NCBI GenBank assembly: GCA_964023205.1
Contig: OZ026835.1
Coordinates: 18,620,414-18,684,413 of the forward strand
Direction of reading: 5' to 3'
Length of the DNA stretch: 64,000 nt
DNA from: Lutraria lutraria
Lineage: Eukaryota; Mollusca; Bivalvia; Venerida; Mactridae
The position numbers and the translations under genes are program-made. How positions within the stretch are numbered: the stretch's first letter is position 1; each line of letters opens with the position of its first letter. The notes under the pieces are model-generated. The model had not been told where the DNA came from. It was given only the letters and a program-made list of their open reading frames with translations, and did not search any database. This document shows, in pieces, positions 23,162 through 36,700 of this stretch.

Positions 23162-25140
23162 TGCTCATACGTCATTGGAACCTGTTTTCATAGTAATATT
23201 TGAAATTGTACAAAATTCATCCAAACGAGTTCTAGGCCAACATGATGAACCGTCCTCTAACTTCTTATTACCGACTGCCGCTGTCTCTTCGAAAGTCGTG
23301 AAATACTAGTAAGTATATCTCGATCATTTTAGAACTCCTTCGACGATTACTTATTAGAATTTGAATTCGAGACTGCAATTCGTCTTTATTGTACCATTTT
23401 CAATTTCCTTCAACGCCTTTAGATTGAAATATAATTAAATATTGCCTTTTATCAGAAGCTGATATCATCAGTGTCATCCCTTAACAAAATTAAGTACGAA
23501 GTTTTAATATATACTGCACACTGAAAACAATCGTAGCAACTAGTTTACTGCTAGGTAGCTCATATCGCCTTGGGTTTTAAAAGTGATATCATATTTCTTA
23601 ATACGTTCCCGTACAAACCACGTTTTTGCGGCTTGATAGTTCATTGAACTCCCTCCCGGGGTTGGACGTTTATTCGCATCTTGTTTTATAAATGTGAACC
23701 CCATTTGCACTTTTATTGCTTTTTAATATATTTGTATGGTATTAATTCATTATGTTAGGGAAGAAAACAAAAATATTTAGAAATAGCATTTAACTCGCGC
23801 ATGGTTGATTCTTTTAATCATATAACATGCGTGTACCTTTAAGATGGATTATTTATACACAGTACAGCCTCACCAGAGCGATCTTCTCTTGAGCAAGAAC
23901 CTCCCTGCAACAACAGCATGATTGTTTCCCACTGCATGATTTAGCTATTAATATAACCTCTCTAGAACAACAAAAACCACTCAACAACAACAACATAATT
24001 TTGCAACTCCCAAAGGGTGTTGCTATGCAGAGGTTGCACCGAACTTCGCTTCAAGGTTACATAATTCAATCGTGATCGTGCACAAACAAATTCGCACAAT
24101 CAGCAAATGAATTGGAGCCACCCTTCAATATTATAAGATCGTACATATTCACATATTCAAAACGTATAATACAATCTACATTCCTATTACAGTTATTTTA
24201 CATAAATTGTTATTTTGCAAATTTACTTGGTGACATACTGTCTATCATGTTTAGAATGCTTTACGATCAAATTATATGAAAATGACAATGGCGTATTGAA
24301 ATATTCGCTTGGTATGACAAAGTATTGACATAAATTTAGATGTAAAATATGAAAAGAACTCGTACGCGATTGTTTGGTTAACTATGCATTTGTATATGAT
24401 TTGCTTTTCAAAGACTTTTTTGCAGCTACATATTCTCATAGGCATACGTAATGTGAGTCTTTCTTACAAGTACATGTATGAATTCTCAAGTTATCTCAAA
24501 TATATTATGATACGTTATCCCGTGTGAAACTTGAACACCAACGACTGATGTACTTAATTATAATCTGCTTCAACTTCGAGGTACTGATAAACGTCTCGTT
24601 GAGTATCTTCTGAAGAGGGCTAAATACTCTGCCGGGTTGATCGCGAAATGAATCCCTGGTAGACAATAGTATAACATAAATTAAATAAGTATTTACACTA
24701 TACAGAGTTCCAGCCACTTCTATAAGCCCTGGATATTGGGAGCGACCGAATGGTTGATTAAATGCGTCCAGGCTCATAGAGGTCACAACCGTTGTTGACA
24801 AGGTATTGGTATTGCTTGGAAAGAATAGGTGTTGGTAAAAGTTCCCACCTCGTCATTGTTGTTGAGGGAATTTTAAAGTGTAACAATATCTTTGTAAATT
24901 TTTGTTCCGATGTACTGAGTTGAGTCTGTGTAGTAAACATGAAAAAATAGTTTCAGAGCAACATGGTCCTGCTTCTAATACAGACATAAATTATGCTGCT
25001 TTTAATAGAATAATTGAGGAACATTATATACCATATTAAAACTATCTATTATATACCCACATAAACAGAATGTAACAATGACCCAAGCTATTTGAAATTG
25101 ACGGCATAAAACATGATATATTGTAAGAATAATGTTTGAA
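23162..25140. other. Mostly unique DNA; possible relic of a GTGCAACC MITE
   Basis: Around 23873-24045, CTCTTGAGCAAGAACCTCC and CAGAGGTTGCACC recall the element at 55655-55822 but are too diverged to delimit. A minus-strand frame at 24505-24801 (98 codons, starting near CCTCTATGAGCCTGG on that strand) looks somewhat protein-like but has no recognised domain. Confidence 0.4.
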
Positions 25141-25415
25141 ACATTGTTTGTTTGTTTCATCGGATTTTACACCATTTTCAACATTATTTTAGTCAGAACG
25201 TGGCGGGCTGTTATCCTAACCAGCTTCCCTGGACTTCATTTAGGCCTTAACCAGTACTAACCACATTCTATCCACAAGCTACTACCAAGCTACCCCACAT
25301 AATTCAGAGGTGGGGGACAATTTAACATTGGAGTTAAATTTGTCATTGACAGTGTAGGCCTCGCCTGGGGTACGAACTCACAACCCCTTGTTCAGTAGAT
25401 CAACCACTGAGCTAA
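25141..25415 (-). mobile_element. tRNA-derived SINE (group S3)
   Basis: On the minus strand an A-box region, GTTAGCTCAGTGGTTGA, and a B box, TTGTGAGTTCGTACCCC, form a tRNA-like head. A body containing TTAGTACTGGTTAAGGCC follows, with a tail ending AAACAAACAAAC. TTAGTACTGGTTAA is also present in the S2 SINE at 11.5 kb, so the groups share a module. Confidence 0.8.
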
Positions 25416-25479
25416 CAGTAACACTATTTGTGAATAATTCAATACAATAAACATAAGATACAACTACATAGAAACATAC

Positions 25480-25775
25480 ATTTCATGCCGGTAGATATGA
25501 GACTGATTTCCTTACATATAATGTAATCATTTATCATATTAGGATGGTTATTATGGATAGACGATGGCGCGAAAATGACAACTCTACAAGAAATATCGCA
25601 TGATATTGACAGAAATTGTGGAACAAATTTCTCCCGGGATAAAAGTTGAGCAGGGCAGACTAGATTTCGAACGAGTAAGACGAAAGTAATTATTAGGGTG
25701 TACATTTATAATTTTAAGACGAATGGTAAATGACAGAAATAAGTCGCAGATGGGATAAAACATGCTTATACTTTA
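25480..25775 (+). repeat. Dispersed repeat family C, copy 3
   Basis: This is the best reference copy of the family. It holds GGTTATTATGGATAGACGAT, the following GGCGCGAAAATGACAACTC, then TTCTCCCGGGATAAAAGTTG and AAGTAATTATTAGGGTGTAC. It lies about 200 bp upstream of a family B copy in the same orientation. Confidence 0.85.
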
Positions 25776-25970
25776 CACTTCTTCCTATCAGACGAAATAA
25801 TACATCAATATGTTGAAGCTACCGTAACAACTGCTTTGAAGATATCTAGACACACACGTTGAAAGATAAATAAATATCCCAGAATTCAAATGTTTTTATA
25901 AACACATGTATTGAACATTACTTTTTTAGGTACATTTTATACAATTTTTGGAAATTGAAAGATGGTTAAG

Positions 25971-26145
25971 TTTTCCATAGCCGTCAGACGCTCGGCGCGC
26001 ATGACTTTCGATACGGACCAAAGTACTACGGTTTCCTATATCCGCTATGTCGTTATTAAAGTAGTCCCCATTCCAAGTTGCAGTGCAAGTCTATGTAAGT
26101 TCAGTTTCCATGAGTACTTTTAGTACTTTGATTATTGCATAGTTA
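25971..26145 (+). repeat. Dispersed repeat family B, copy 1
   Basis: It starts TTTTCCATAGCCGTCAGACG and includes GACCAAAGTACTACGG, TTGCAGTGCAAGTCTATGTA and AGTTCAGTTTCCATGAGTAC. The same order occurs at 29258-29403 and 49787-49945. The class is unknown and it shows no coding frame. Confidence 0.85.
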
Positions 26146-27089
26146 TAGTTGGTGAACATATCTGGTGAATATTTTCAAATATGTTTTATCATAAGTGAAC
26201 GTTGCATAATTATCTTGTGGGAAGCTTAATATGCTAAAAGTTCTAGTACTGTTTAAATGGATATATATCCGAAGGAACTTAGACTTTAGCACAAGGCGTT
26301 TTCCATGTAGTCAGTAAGTTCTGCTGAGCAAATGTACGAAAATAATTCCAAAAATATGGGCAAAACCAATGGAATTGCATTCTGAGGCGAGTCGTATCTG
26401 TTAAATTTGTGCAAAATATTGCTCGATTCAATTTCTAATACCGGGATAACTTTGTTGTAAACAAACTGGATTTTTATGATTCATCAGAAGCGGAAAATTG
26501 AGTAGCATGTTATGGTATAGATATATTTACCAACCTTTTAAATAAAAAACGATTACAAACGATTACCCAAAACTTCACAAAATAGCGCCCGTTTGTTTAC
26601 AAATCGAGGAAACGACGCGATTTCGATTCTCCAACCGGAAGGTGCCGCACACAGGGGCACTGTTTATAGTTGTTTGAAAAATGTGCAATTTTTGGTTCTG
26701 TGAAAAGGGAGTCTATTTTATGCACATGCGTTTATTTTAGATGAAAAAATGTTAAAAGCAATGATCATTTTTGCTAAAAGTCACTTAAATGTATGGGTCC
26801 AAAATAAGAACAGAAACATAAATCATTTCTACGAAAAAACTTATTTCATACTCGAAGATCTATTTTTGTTTTAAAGTTGGAGATGTATTAATAATACTAT
26901 ACAATATAATTATTTAGGTCTTGTACTTCATGAACATATAGATAACAGTAAAGATAGTTGCTCAGAATGCTGGTCGAGCGCTTGGTCTTCCCATTGCCAA
27001 ATTAAAACAATGCTAAATCATTTGTTATTAAGAAATTGAAATTTTGTAAATAGGTACTAATGCGCTAATTAAAAAACAAAGTTAATAAA
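26146..27089. other. Unique stretch downstream of the retrotransposon end
   Basis: No gene or shared repeat is seen. The minus-strand retrotransposon 3' end points into this stretch, but I find no clear A-rich tail right after its stop codon. Confidence 0.5.
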
Positions 27090-28158
27090 TCATTTTATCA
27101 CCCCTGTCAGACCGTAGATGAACTCATCAACAACAGTCAGTAAAACTAGCAAGAATAAATATGAAATTACAAATACATAATTTACACAAACTAAAATGCG
27201 TCTTTGCAAAATCATTAAACAGGTTTTGGCATACATTCTAAAAACGTTTTTCTCTGTGAAAAGAACCTTTAATTCATCAATATCATTAAAGGAATAAAAA
27301 TCTGGACAAACAGTTAAAACTTGTTCAGACAGGGTAATTCTTAAATCTGTGTAGAAATCACAACTTAAAAGAACATGAGCTTCATCTTCTAAAACATGAC
27401 AATATTGACAGACACGTTCCACCAAAGGTAAGCTTTCGTAACGCCCCGTCTCAATGCGTATTGGAGCAACTCCACATCTAAGTTTACAAAAGGCTGATCT
27501 GTGTCTTAAAGACAATAGTATATTACAATAATTCTCAACTTCATAACAATGCTTGAAGGTACAGTATGTTCTAAATTTGTTTCGGCCTCTGACGGATACA
27601 CCAGTAACACTTTTTATACAGGTAAACCAGTCATTAACATATTTGTGAAAAAGATTGTCAGAAACTTGTAATACAAATGAAGACTTTGGTATTAGCACAG
27701 AAATATCATAGAACTGGTTCAGGTCAATATCACAGAATTGCTTTTTAACTATATAATACCAATGTTTACACTTAACTGATTGATGGTTTGCCCAGAGTGC
27801 TATACGCTTATTTAATCTCTTGGAGTCAGTAGTTGACAAACGAGTACAAAATGCTGCAATGGTTTTCCACTGACGGATAAAAGGTGGGATAAAACCTATA
27901 TCATCCGACACGACTGTATTATGAGTATACTTCCCGACACCAAGAATAAACCTCATAGCCCTGTTGTGTACAGTATTTATACACGAGAAAGTTTTGTTTC
28001 CCCAAATTGCTGAACATTCCATATGCGATTACTGACCACACAACCGTGTCGTATAATTTGGTGAAAACGTTATAAGGAACACCTCCTATAAGCTTGCAAT
28101 GGGCCGTTTTTTCACTGTTGACGCGACTGAGAGAAAAATGTCTCATTTTTGGCATTGT
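27090..28158 (-). pseudogene. 5'-truncated non-LTR retrotransposon, C-terminal end of the ORF2 polyprotein
   Basis: The minus strand encodes the region after the reverse transcriptase catalytic core. A first frame (about 28155-28020) ends in YNVFTKLYDTVVWSVIAYG. The next frame (28022-27090, 310 codons) continues with ECSAIWGNKTFSCINTVHNR and AMRFILGVGKYT, as in the post-RT part of many animal LINEs. Further on, CQYCHVLEDEAHVLLSC gives a C-x2-C-x7-H-x4-C zinc knuckle, the usual C-terminal finger of these proteins. The catalytic motif, endonuclease and 5' part are absent. A +1/-1 shift between the two frames and the truncation make it a dead copy. The C-terminus ends in a hydrophobic stretch of about 25 residues, which is slightly unusual. 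I do not assign a clade. Confidence 0.85.
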
Positions 28159-29257
28159 AAAGTGCCACCCCTACAGAGTTCGCACGACGTGTTTTAATTT
28201 TTAATGACAGCAAAATGTAATATTATTGACTTCTTCGGATTTGTAAATGATTCAGCATTGCAGTTATGTGAATTGCATAACTTAATATACATAATTATCG
28301 GAGCAATACAGGAAATAACGCGAAAATCAACGAAAAATAGATCTCTCCGCTAGATGGTGCTTTTTGACCGGTTCCCATGGAAATATCATTTGAATAAATC
28401 ATTTCTACCTTAGCCAATACATTAAAGGTTCTTCATGCAAAATTTATTTATTGTACGTTGACGTCTAAAAAAATGACAATTTTTCTGGAGGAAACCTGCG
28501 ATCCACCTTAAGTTAGAACTGGAACCGGACTTTAAAGGTAAAATTGTAAATTCACTTCCATGCCATCTGCTTGCCATAATAATGTCAAAACTCCTTCATG
28601 ATTAAATTTGTATCATCGCGTTTATTTTATTGGATGATGAAACGGTATATATGTATACAAGTCCTTGATTTACAACCCCCCTATCTGAATGTTTTTTTCC
28701 AAAATTGCTCCCGACGGACCAGGATTAATGAGAAGTAACACCTTGGCATATGCAAGTAAATAACATAAACTTGTCATTTATCAGCTGGGATGTAGTGGCA
28801 GATATTCCTTTCCGACGAAGTTGACTTACGCGTTGATCAACGCTTCGCTGCACTGTAAAGCAACCGTACATGTGTTTTGGCGAAAGGTTTAAACTTTGAA
28901 AAAGATAAAAAGGCTTTATGTTTTATTTACAACATAAGTAACATGAACATATAGATACATATTACAACAACAAGAAAAACTATAACAAAACGTTATAGGT
29001 AGACGAATTACAAGAAGCATATCGGTTTATGTTTTTTGTGTGAAGTTTATTTTTTCATTCGACTGTATATTTCATTCAATCCTCCATTAAGGAGTGTATA
29101 AGATATTAACATGATATGAGTAATACACATTATAATGACAATCATGAGTGTTTGACAAATAAATAAATTCATGTATATAGCTCACAAGCACATGCTAATA
29201 TCATACCCTACATCAATCAAATAGAATCAACCCTAAATGTTAATAAATTCACCGATG
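28159..29257. other. Unique stretch, nothing recognised
   Basis: This includes the 5' truncation point of the retrotransposon at its left edge. No ORF, RNA or shared repeat is supported. Confidence 0.5.
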
Positions 29258-29403
29258 ATAATCTGCGCATGAATGTTTATGCAGACCAAAGTACTAGGGG
29301 TTTCTACATCCGCCATGCAATCGTTAAACTAGTTCCTGTTCCATGTTGCAGTACAGGCCTATGTAAGTTCAGTTACCAAGAGTACTTTCAGTATTTTGAT
29401 TAG
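29258..29403 (+). repeat. Dispersed repeat family B, copy 2
   Basis: It shares GCAGACCAAAGTACTAGG, CATCCGCCATGCAA, ATGTTGCAGTACAGGCCTAT and AGTACTTTCAGTATTTTGAT with the other two copies. Confidence 0.85.
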
Positions 29404-29479
29404 CTTTGGTCCCATCGAAATTCTTATCTTGTGGACCATATCGTAACTTACATAATATAATTATTATGTCAGTTCAATA

Positions 29480-29740
29480 GAAAGATATATTTTCTGTGCG
29501 TTTCGATCAGCTATACATTTTGTACAAAATATACTCAAGTACTTTTGCAATTAACATCGTGTGATTGTTACAGAAGACAGTCTGCAAACCTACCACTTTC
29601 ATCCCGGGAGATATGTGTATTACTATATCAGTAACAAATTGAATATATCTTGTGAGGTAGCCATTTTCACGCACTCCCATATCTATAATAGCTACCATAT
29701 AATAGGATAAACGACAAATTACATAGGATAAATATGTATA
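29480..29740 (-). repeat. Dispersed repeat family C, copy 4 (inverted)
   Basis: On the minus strand GGTAGCTATTATAGATATGG, GCGTGAAAATGGCTACCTC and ATCTCCCGGGATGAAAGT follow the order of copy 3. It lies next to a family B copy, as at 25.5-26.1 kb, but with B and C in opposite orientations. Confidence 0.75.
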
Positions 29741-30719
29741 GAATACCAGACACATATTTATAAGCATCCATTTCTTATAATGCGATACATATAGCTCTCA
29801 GTGTTTTTGGTGGAAACAAAAAAAGCAACCGATGAAAGTTAAAAAAGAAAACGTTTACAACATTCGTTGATCATAGTGTTACCGTACAAACGTCAAATAA
29901 GCGCAACTTTTCGTAAATTGTTATCTAGTTTCTAGTGTTTAACCACGGATGATAACCACAGACGTACCATGAATAACACATGTCTGTATTTGAACATGTT
30001 ATATTCAATCATTAATTATTAGCATCTTTTCAAGTCTTCTAGAAGCATTATTTTCATGACTAAATTATTATCTGAATAACAATTAAATTTAGTTTTTTAA
30101 TTAGCAGAGAATCTTTATATCGGAAAGTAGTAAATATTTGTTTATTACGCAAAAGGCTCTATGGAAATCATTAATAGAAAGTTAAAACGGTTTCCTAGAA
30201 AACTGCTTGTTTTAGCTGCGGATGATAAACGGAATAATAAAGTATTTATTCGTAAGAAACTGATGCCAGAATTGGTTTTGTATCAGATTATCAGAAAATA
30301 ATCTCCAGGCCAAAAATTCTTTCAGACAGCAAACCGAGCAGGGAACTGTATTCGGCTACAAATTGTGTTTAAGGTAATTTACCGTCTTTATGCCGGTGTC
30401 TCAGAAGTAAAGAGTTATCAATAATGTTATCAGTCACAATTCATTTCAGGTGGTAATGTTATCGCTTTGAACTATAATTACGAATACCGAGAAAATGTTC
30501 ATATTTGTTATGAAAACAGGTAGTGACTATGAATCACTATGAAAATGATACATAACTATATTCTGTACACATCTACTACAACATGAGGACCATCCTATAA
30601 TTCTGATGTCTTATTTTCTGACCAGTTCTCAATATTTCATCTATTGTTCAAGTTGATAAAGAGACCACCTCCATATCTAAACTCATATTTGGTTCAAATG
30701 AGGTCTGAATCCGCTACAG
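29741..30719. other. Unique DNA with one short ORF
   Basis: Apart from the 46-codon ORF at 30161-30301, nothing is recognised. The satellite begins at its right edge with diverged units. Confidence 0.5.
30161..30301 (+). CDS. Short basic ORF, unrecognised
   Basis: ATG at 30161 opens 46 codons to TAA at 30299. The product is rich in Lys and Arg (for example RKLKRFPRKLLVLAADDKR) and contains no Cys. I recognise no family. It may be the end of a decayed mobile-element ORF or chance; the surroundings show no splice or promoter signal. Confidence 0.2.
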   Translation: MEIINRKLKRFPRKLLVLAADDKRNNKVFIRKKLMPELVLYQIIRK

Positions 30720-33700
30720 TACGGTGACAAGACCTTATAATTCCAAGTTTAACTATTATGGTAACTTCAAGTTTATCATTAAGATGACAGCACGTGGTTA
30801 TCACAAGTTTCACCATTAATATGACAGCACTTAGTAACCCCAAGTTTCACCATTAATATGACAGCACCTAGTAACCCCAAGTTTCACCATTAATATGACA
30901 GCACCTAGTAATCCCAAGTTTCACCGTGAATGTGACAGCACCTAGTAACCCCAAGTTTCACCATTAATATGACAGCACCTAGTAACCCCAAGTTTCACCA
31001 TTAATATGACAGCACCTAGTAACCCAAAGTTTCACCATTAGTGTGACAGCACCTAGTAACTCCAAGTTTCACCATTAATATGACAGCACCTAGTAACCCC
31101 AAGTTTCACCATTAATATGACAGCACCTAGTAATCCCAAGTTTCACCGTGAATGTGACAGCACCTAGTAACCCCAAGTTTCACCATTAATATGACAGCAC
31201 CTAGTAACCCCAAGTTTCACCATTAATATGACAGCACCTAGTAACCCCAAGTTTCACCATTAATATGACAGCACCTAGTAACCCCAAGTTTCACCATTAG
31301 TGTGATAGCACCTAGTAACCCCAAGTTTCACCATTAATATGACAGCACCTAGTAACCCCAAGTTTCACCATTAATATGACAGCACCTAGTAACCCCAAGT
31401 TTCACCATTAATATGACAGCACCTAGTAACCCCAAGTTTCACCATTAATATGACAGCACCTAGTAACCCCAAGTTTCACCATTAGTGTGATAGCACCTAG
31501 TAACCCCAAGTTTCACCATTAATATGACAGCACCTAGTAACCCCAAGTTTCACCATTAATATGACAGCACCTAGTAACCCCAAGTTTCACCATTAATATG
31601 ACAGCACCTAGTAACCCCAAGTTTCACCATTAGTGTGATAGCACCTAGTAACCCCAAGTTTCACCATTAATATGACAGCACCTAGTAACAGCAAGTTTCA
31701 CCGTGAATATGACAGCACCTAGTAACCCCAAGTTTCACCATTAGTGTGATAACACCTAGTAATCCCAAGTTTCACCATTAATATGACAGCACCTAGTAAC
31801 CCCAAGTTTCACCATTAATATGACAGCACCTAGTAACCCCAAGTTTCACCAGTAATATGACAGCACCTAGTAACCCCAAGTTTCACCAGTAATATGACAG
31901 CACCTAGTAACCCCAAGTTTCACCATTAATATGACAGCACCTAGTAACCCCAAATTTCACCATTAATATGACAGCACCTAGTAATCCCAAGTTTCACCGT
32001 GAATGTGACAGCACCTAGTAACCCCAAGTTTCACCATTAATATGACAGCACCTAGTAACCTCAAGTTTCACCATTAATATGACAGCACCTAGTAACACAA
32101 AGTTTCACCATTAGTGTGACAGCACCTAGTAACTCCAAGTTTCACCATTAATATGACAGCACCTAGTAACCCCAAGTTTCACCATTAGTGTGATAGCACC
32201 TAGTAACCCCAAGTTTCACCATTAGTGTGATAGCACCTAGTAACCCCAAGTTTCACCATTAATGTGACAGCACCTAGTTATCCCAAGTTTCACCATTAAT
32301 ATGACAGCACCTAGTAACCCCAAGTTTCACCATGAATGTGACAGCACCTAGTAACCCCAAGTTTCACCATTAATGTGACAGCACCTAGTTATCCCAAGTT
32401 TCACCGTGAATGTGATAGCACCTAGTAACAGCAAGTTTCACCATTAATGTGACAGCACCTAGTAACCCCAAGTTTCACCATTAATATGACAGCACCTAGT
32501 AACCCCAAGTTTCACCATTAATATGACAGCACCTAGTAACCCCAAGTTTCACCATTAGTGTGATAGCACCTAGTAACCCCAAGTTTCACCATTAATATGA
32601 CAGCACCTAGTAACCCCAAGTTTCACCATTAATATGACAGCACCTAGTAACCCCAAGTTTCACCATTAATATGACAGCACCTAGTAACCCCAAGTTTCAC
32701 CATTAGTGTGATAGCACCTAGTAACCCCAAGTTTCACCATTAATATGACAGCACCTAGTAACCCCAAGTTTCACCATTAATATGACAGCACCTAGTAACA
32801 GCAAGTTTCACCGTGAATATGACAGCACCTAGTAACCCCAAGTTTCACCATTAGTGTGATAACACCTAGTAATCCCAAGTTTCACCATTAATATGACAGC
32901 ACCTAGTAACCCCAAGTTTCACCAGTAATATGACAGCACCTAGTAACCCCAAGTTTCACCATTAATATGACAGCACCTAGTAACCCCAAGTTTCACCATT
33001 AATATGACAGCACCTAGTAACCCCAAGTTTCACCATTAATATGACAGCACCTAGTAACCCCAAGTTTCACCAGTAATATGACAGCACCTAGTAACCCCAA
33101 GTTTCACCAGTAATATGACAGCACCTAGTAACCCCAAGTTTCACCATTAATATGACAGCACCTAGTAATCCCAAGTTTCACCATTAATATGACAGCACCT
33201 AGTAACCCCAAGTTTCACCAGTAATATGACAGCACCTAGTAACCCCAAGTTTCACCATTAATATGACAGCACCTAGTAATCCCAAGTTTCACCGTGAATG
33301 TGACAGCACCTAGTAACAGCAAGTTTCACCATGAATGTGACAGCACCTAGTAACCCAAAGTTTCACCATGAATGTGATAGCACCTAGTAACAGCAAGTTT
33401 CACCATGAATGTGACAGCACCTGTTACAAGTTTCACCATTAATGTGACAGCACCTGTTACAAGTTTCATCATTAATGTGACAGCACGTAGTAACCCCAAG
33501 TTTCACAGTGAATGTGACAGCACCTAGTAACAGCAAGTTTCACCATGAATGTGACAGCACCTAGTAACAGCAAGTTTCACCGTGAATGTGACAGCACCTA
33601 GTAACAGCAAGTTTCACCATTAATGTGACAGCACCAAGTAACCCCAAGTTACACCATTAATGTGACAGCACCTAGTAACAGCAAGTTTCACAGTGAATGT

Positions 33701-36700
33701 GACAGCACCTAGTAACAGCAAGTTTCACAGTGAATGTGACAGCACCTAGTAACAGCAAGTTTCACCGTGAATGTGACAGCACCTAGTAACAGCAAGTTTC
33801 ACCATGAATGTGACAGCACCTAGTAACAGCAAGTTTCACCATTAATGTGACAGCACCTAGTAACCCCAAGTTACACCATTAATGTGACAGCACCTAGTAA
33901 CCCCAAGTTTCACCGTGAATGTGACAGCACCTAGTAACCCCAAGTTTCACCGTGAATGTGATAGCACCTAGTAACCCCAAGCTTCACCATGAATGTGATA
34001 GCACCTAGTAACAGCAAGTTTCACCATTAATGTGACAGCACCTAGTAACCCCAAGTTACACCATTAATGTGACAGCACCTAGTAACCCCAAGTTTCACCA
34101 TTAATGTGACAGCACCTAGTAACCCCAAGTTTCACCATGAATTTGACAGCACCTAGTAACAGCAAGTTACACCATTAATGTGACAGCACCTAGTAACCCC
34201 AAGTTTTACCAGTAATGTGACAGCACCTAGTAACCCCAAGTTTCACCATTAATGTGACAGCACCTAGTAACAGCAAGTTTCACCATTAGTGTGACAGCAC
34301 CTAGTAACCCAAAGTTTCACCATTAGTGTGACAGCACCTAGTAACCCCAAGTTTCACCATTAGTGTGACAGCACGTAGTAACCCCAAGTTTCACCATGAA
34401 TTTGACAGCACCTAGTAACCCCAAGTTTCACCATGAATTTGACAGCACCTAGTAACCTCAAGTTTCACCATGAATTTGACAGCACCTAGTAACCTCAAGT
34501 TTCACCATGAATTTGACAGCACCTAGTAACAGCAAGTTACACCATTAATGTGACAGCACCTAGTAACCCCAAGTTTCACCAGTAATGTGACAGCACCTAG
34601 TAACCCCAAGTTTCACCATTAATGTGACAGCACCTAGTAACAGCAAGTTTCACCATTAGTGTGACAGCACCTAGTAACCCAAAGTTTCACCATTAGTGTG
34701 ACAGCACCTAGTAACCCCAAGTTTCACCATTAGTGTGACAGCACCTAGTAACCCCAAGTTTCACCATTAATGTGATAGCACCTAGTAACCCCAAGTTTCA
34801 CCGTGAATGTGATAGCACCTAGTAACCCCAAGTTTCACCATTAATGTGACAGCACCTAGTAACCCCAAGTTTCACCGTGAATGTGATAGTGTGACAGCAC
34901 CTAGTAACCCCAAGTTTCACCATTAGTGTGACAGCACTTAGTAACCCCAAGTTTCACCATTAGTGTGATAGCACCTAGTAACCCCAAGTTTCACCATTAG
35001 TGTGATAGCACCTAGTAACCCCAAGTTTCACCATTAATGTGACAGCACCTAGTTATCCCAAGTTTCACCATTAATATGACAGCACCTAGTAACCCCAAGT
35101 TTCACCATGAATGTGACAGCACCTAGTAACCCCAAGTTTCACCATTAATGTGACAGCACCTAGTTATCCCAAGTTTCACCATGAATGTGACAGCACCTAG
35201 TAACCCCAAGTTTCACCATGAATGTGACAGCACCTAGTAACCCCAAGTTTCACCATTAGTGTGACAGCACTTAGTAACCCCAAGTTTCACCATTAGTGTG
35301 ATAGCACCTAGTAACCCCAAGTTTCACCATTAGTGTGATAGCACCTAGTAACCCCAAGTTTCACCATGAATGTGACAGCACCTAGTAACCCCAAGTTTCA
35401 CCATTAATGTGACAGCACCTAGTTATCCCAAGTTTCACCATTAATATGACAGCACCTAGTAACCCCAAGTTTCACCAGTAATATGACAGCACCTAGTAAT
35501 CCCAAGTTTCACCAGTAATATGACAGCACCTAGTTATCCCAAGTTTCACCATTAATATGACAGCACCTAGTAACCCCAAGTTTCACCAGTAATATGACAG
35601 CACCTAGTAATCCCAAGTTTCACCAGTAATATGACAGCACCTAGTAATCCCAAGTTTCACCAGTAATATGACAGCACCTAGTAATCCCAAGTTTCACCAG
35701 TAATATGACAGCACCTAGTTATCCCAAGTTTCACCATTAATATGACAGCACCTAGTAACCCCAAGTTTCACCAGTAATATGACAGCACCTAGTAATCCCA
35801 AGTTTCACCATTAATATGACAGCACCTAGTAACCCCAAGTTTCACCAGTAATATGACAGCACCTAGTAATCCCAAGTTTCACCATTAATGTGACAGCACC
35901 TAGTAATCCCAAGTTTCACCATTAATGTGACAGCACCTAGTAATCCCAAGTTTCACCATTAATGTGACAGCACCTAGTAACAGCAAGTTTCACCATTAAT
36001 GTGACAGCACCTAGTAACCCCAAGTTTCACCATTAATGTGACAGCACCTAGTAACCCCAAATTTCACCATTAATGTGACAGCACCTAGTAACCCCAAGTT
36101 TCACCATTAATGTGACAGCACCTAGTAACAGCAAGTTTCACCATTAATGTGACAGCACCTAGTAACCCCAAGTTTCACCATTAATGTGACAGCACCTAGT
36201 AACCCCAAATTTCACCATTAATGTGACAGCACCTAGTAACCCCAAGTTTCACCAGTAATATGACAGCACCTAGTAACCCCAAGTTTCACCATTAATGTGA
36301 TAGCACCTAGTAACCCAAAGTTTCACCATTAATGTGATAGCACCTAGTAACCCCAAGTTTCACCATTAATGTGACAGCACCTAGTAACCCCAAGTTTCAC
36401 CATTAATGTGATAGCACCTAGTAACCCCAAGTTTCACCATTAATGTGACAGCACCTAGTAACCCCAAATTTCACCATTAATGTGATAGCACCTAGTAACA
36501 GCAAGTTTCACCATTAATGTGACAGCACCTAGTAACCCCAAGTTTCACCATTAATATGACAGCACCTAGTAACCCCAAGTTTCACCATTAATATGACAGC
36601 ACCTAGTAACCCCAAGTTTCACCATTAATATGACAGCACCTAGTAACCCCAAGTTTCACCGTGAATGTGACAGCACCTAGTAACAGCAAGTTTCACCATT

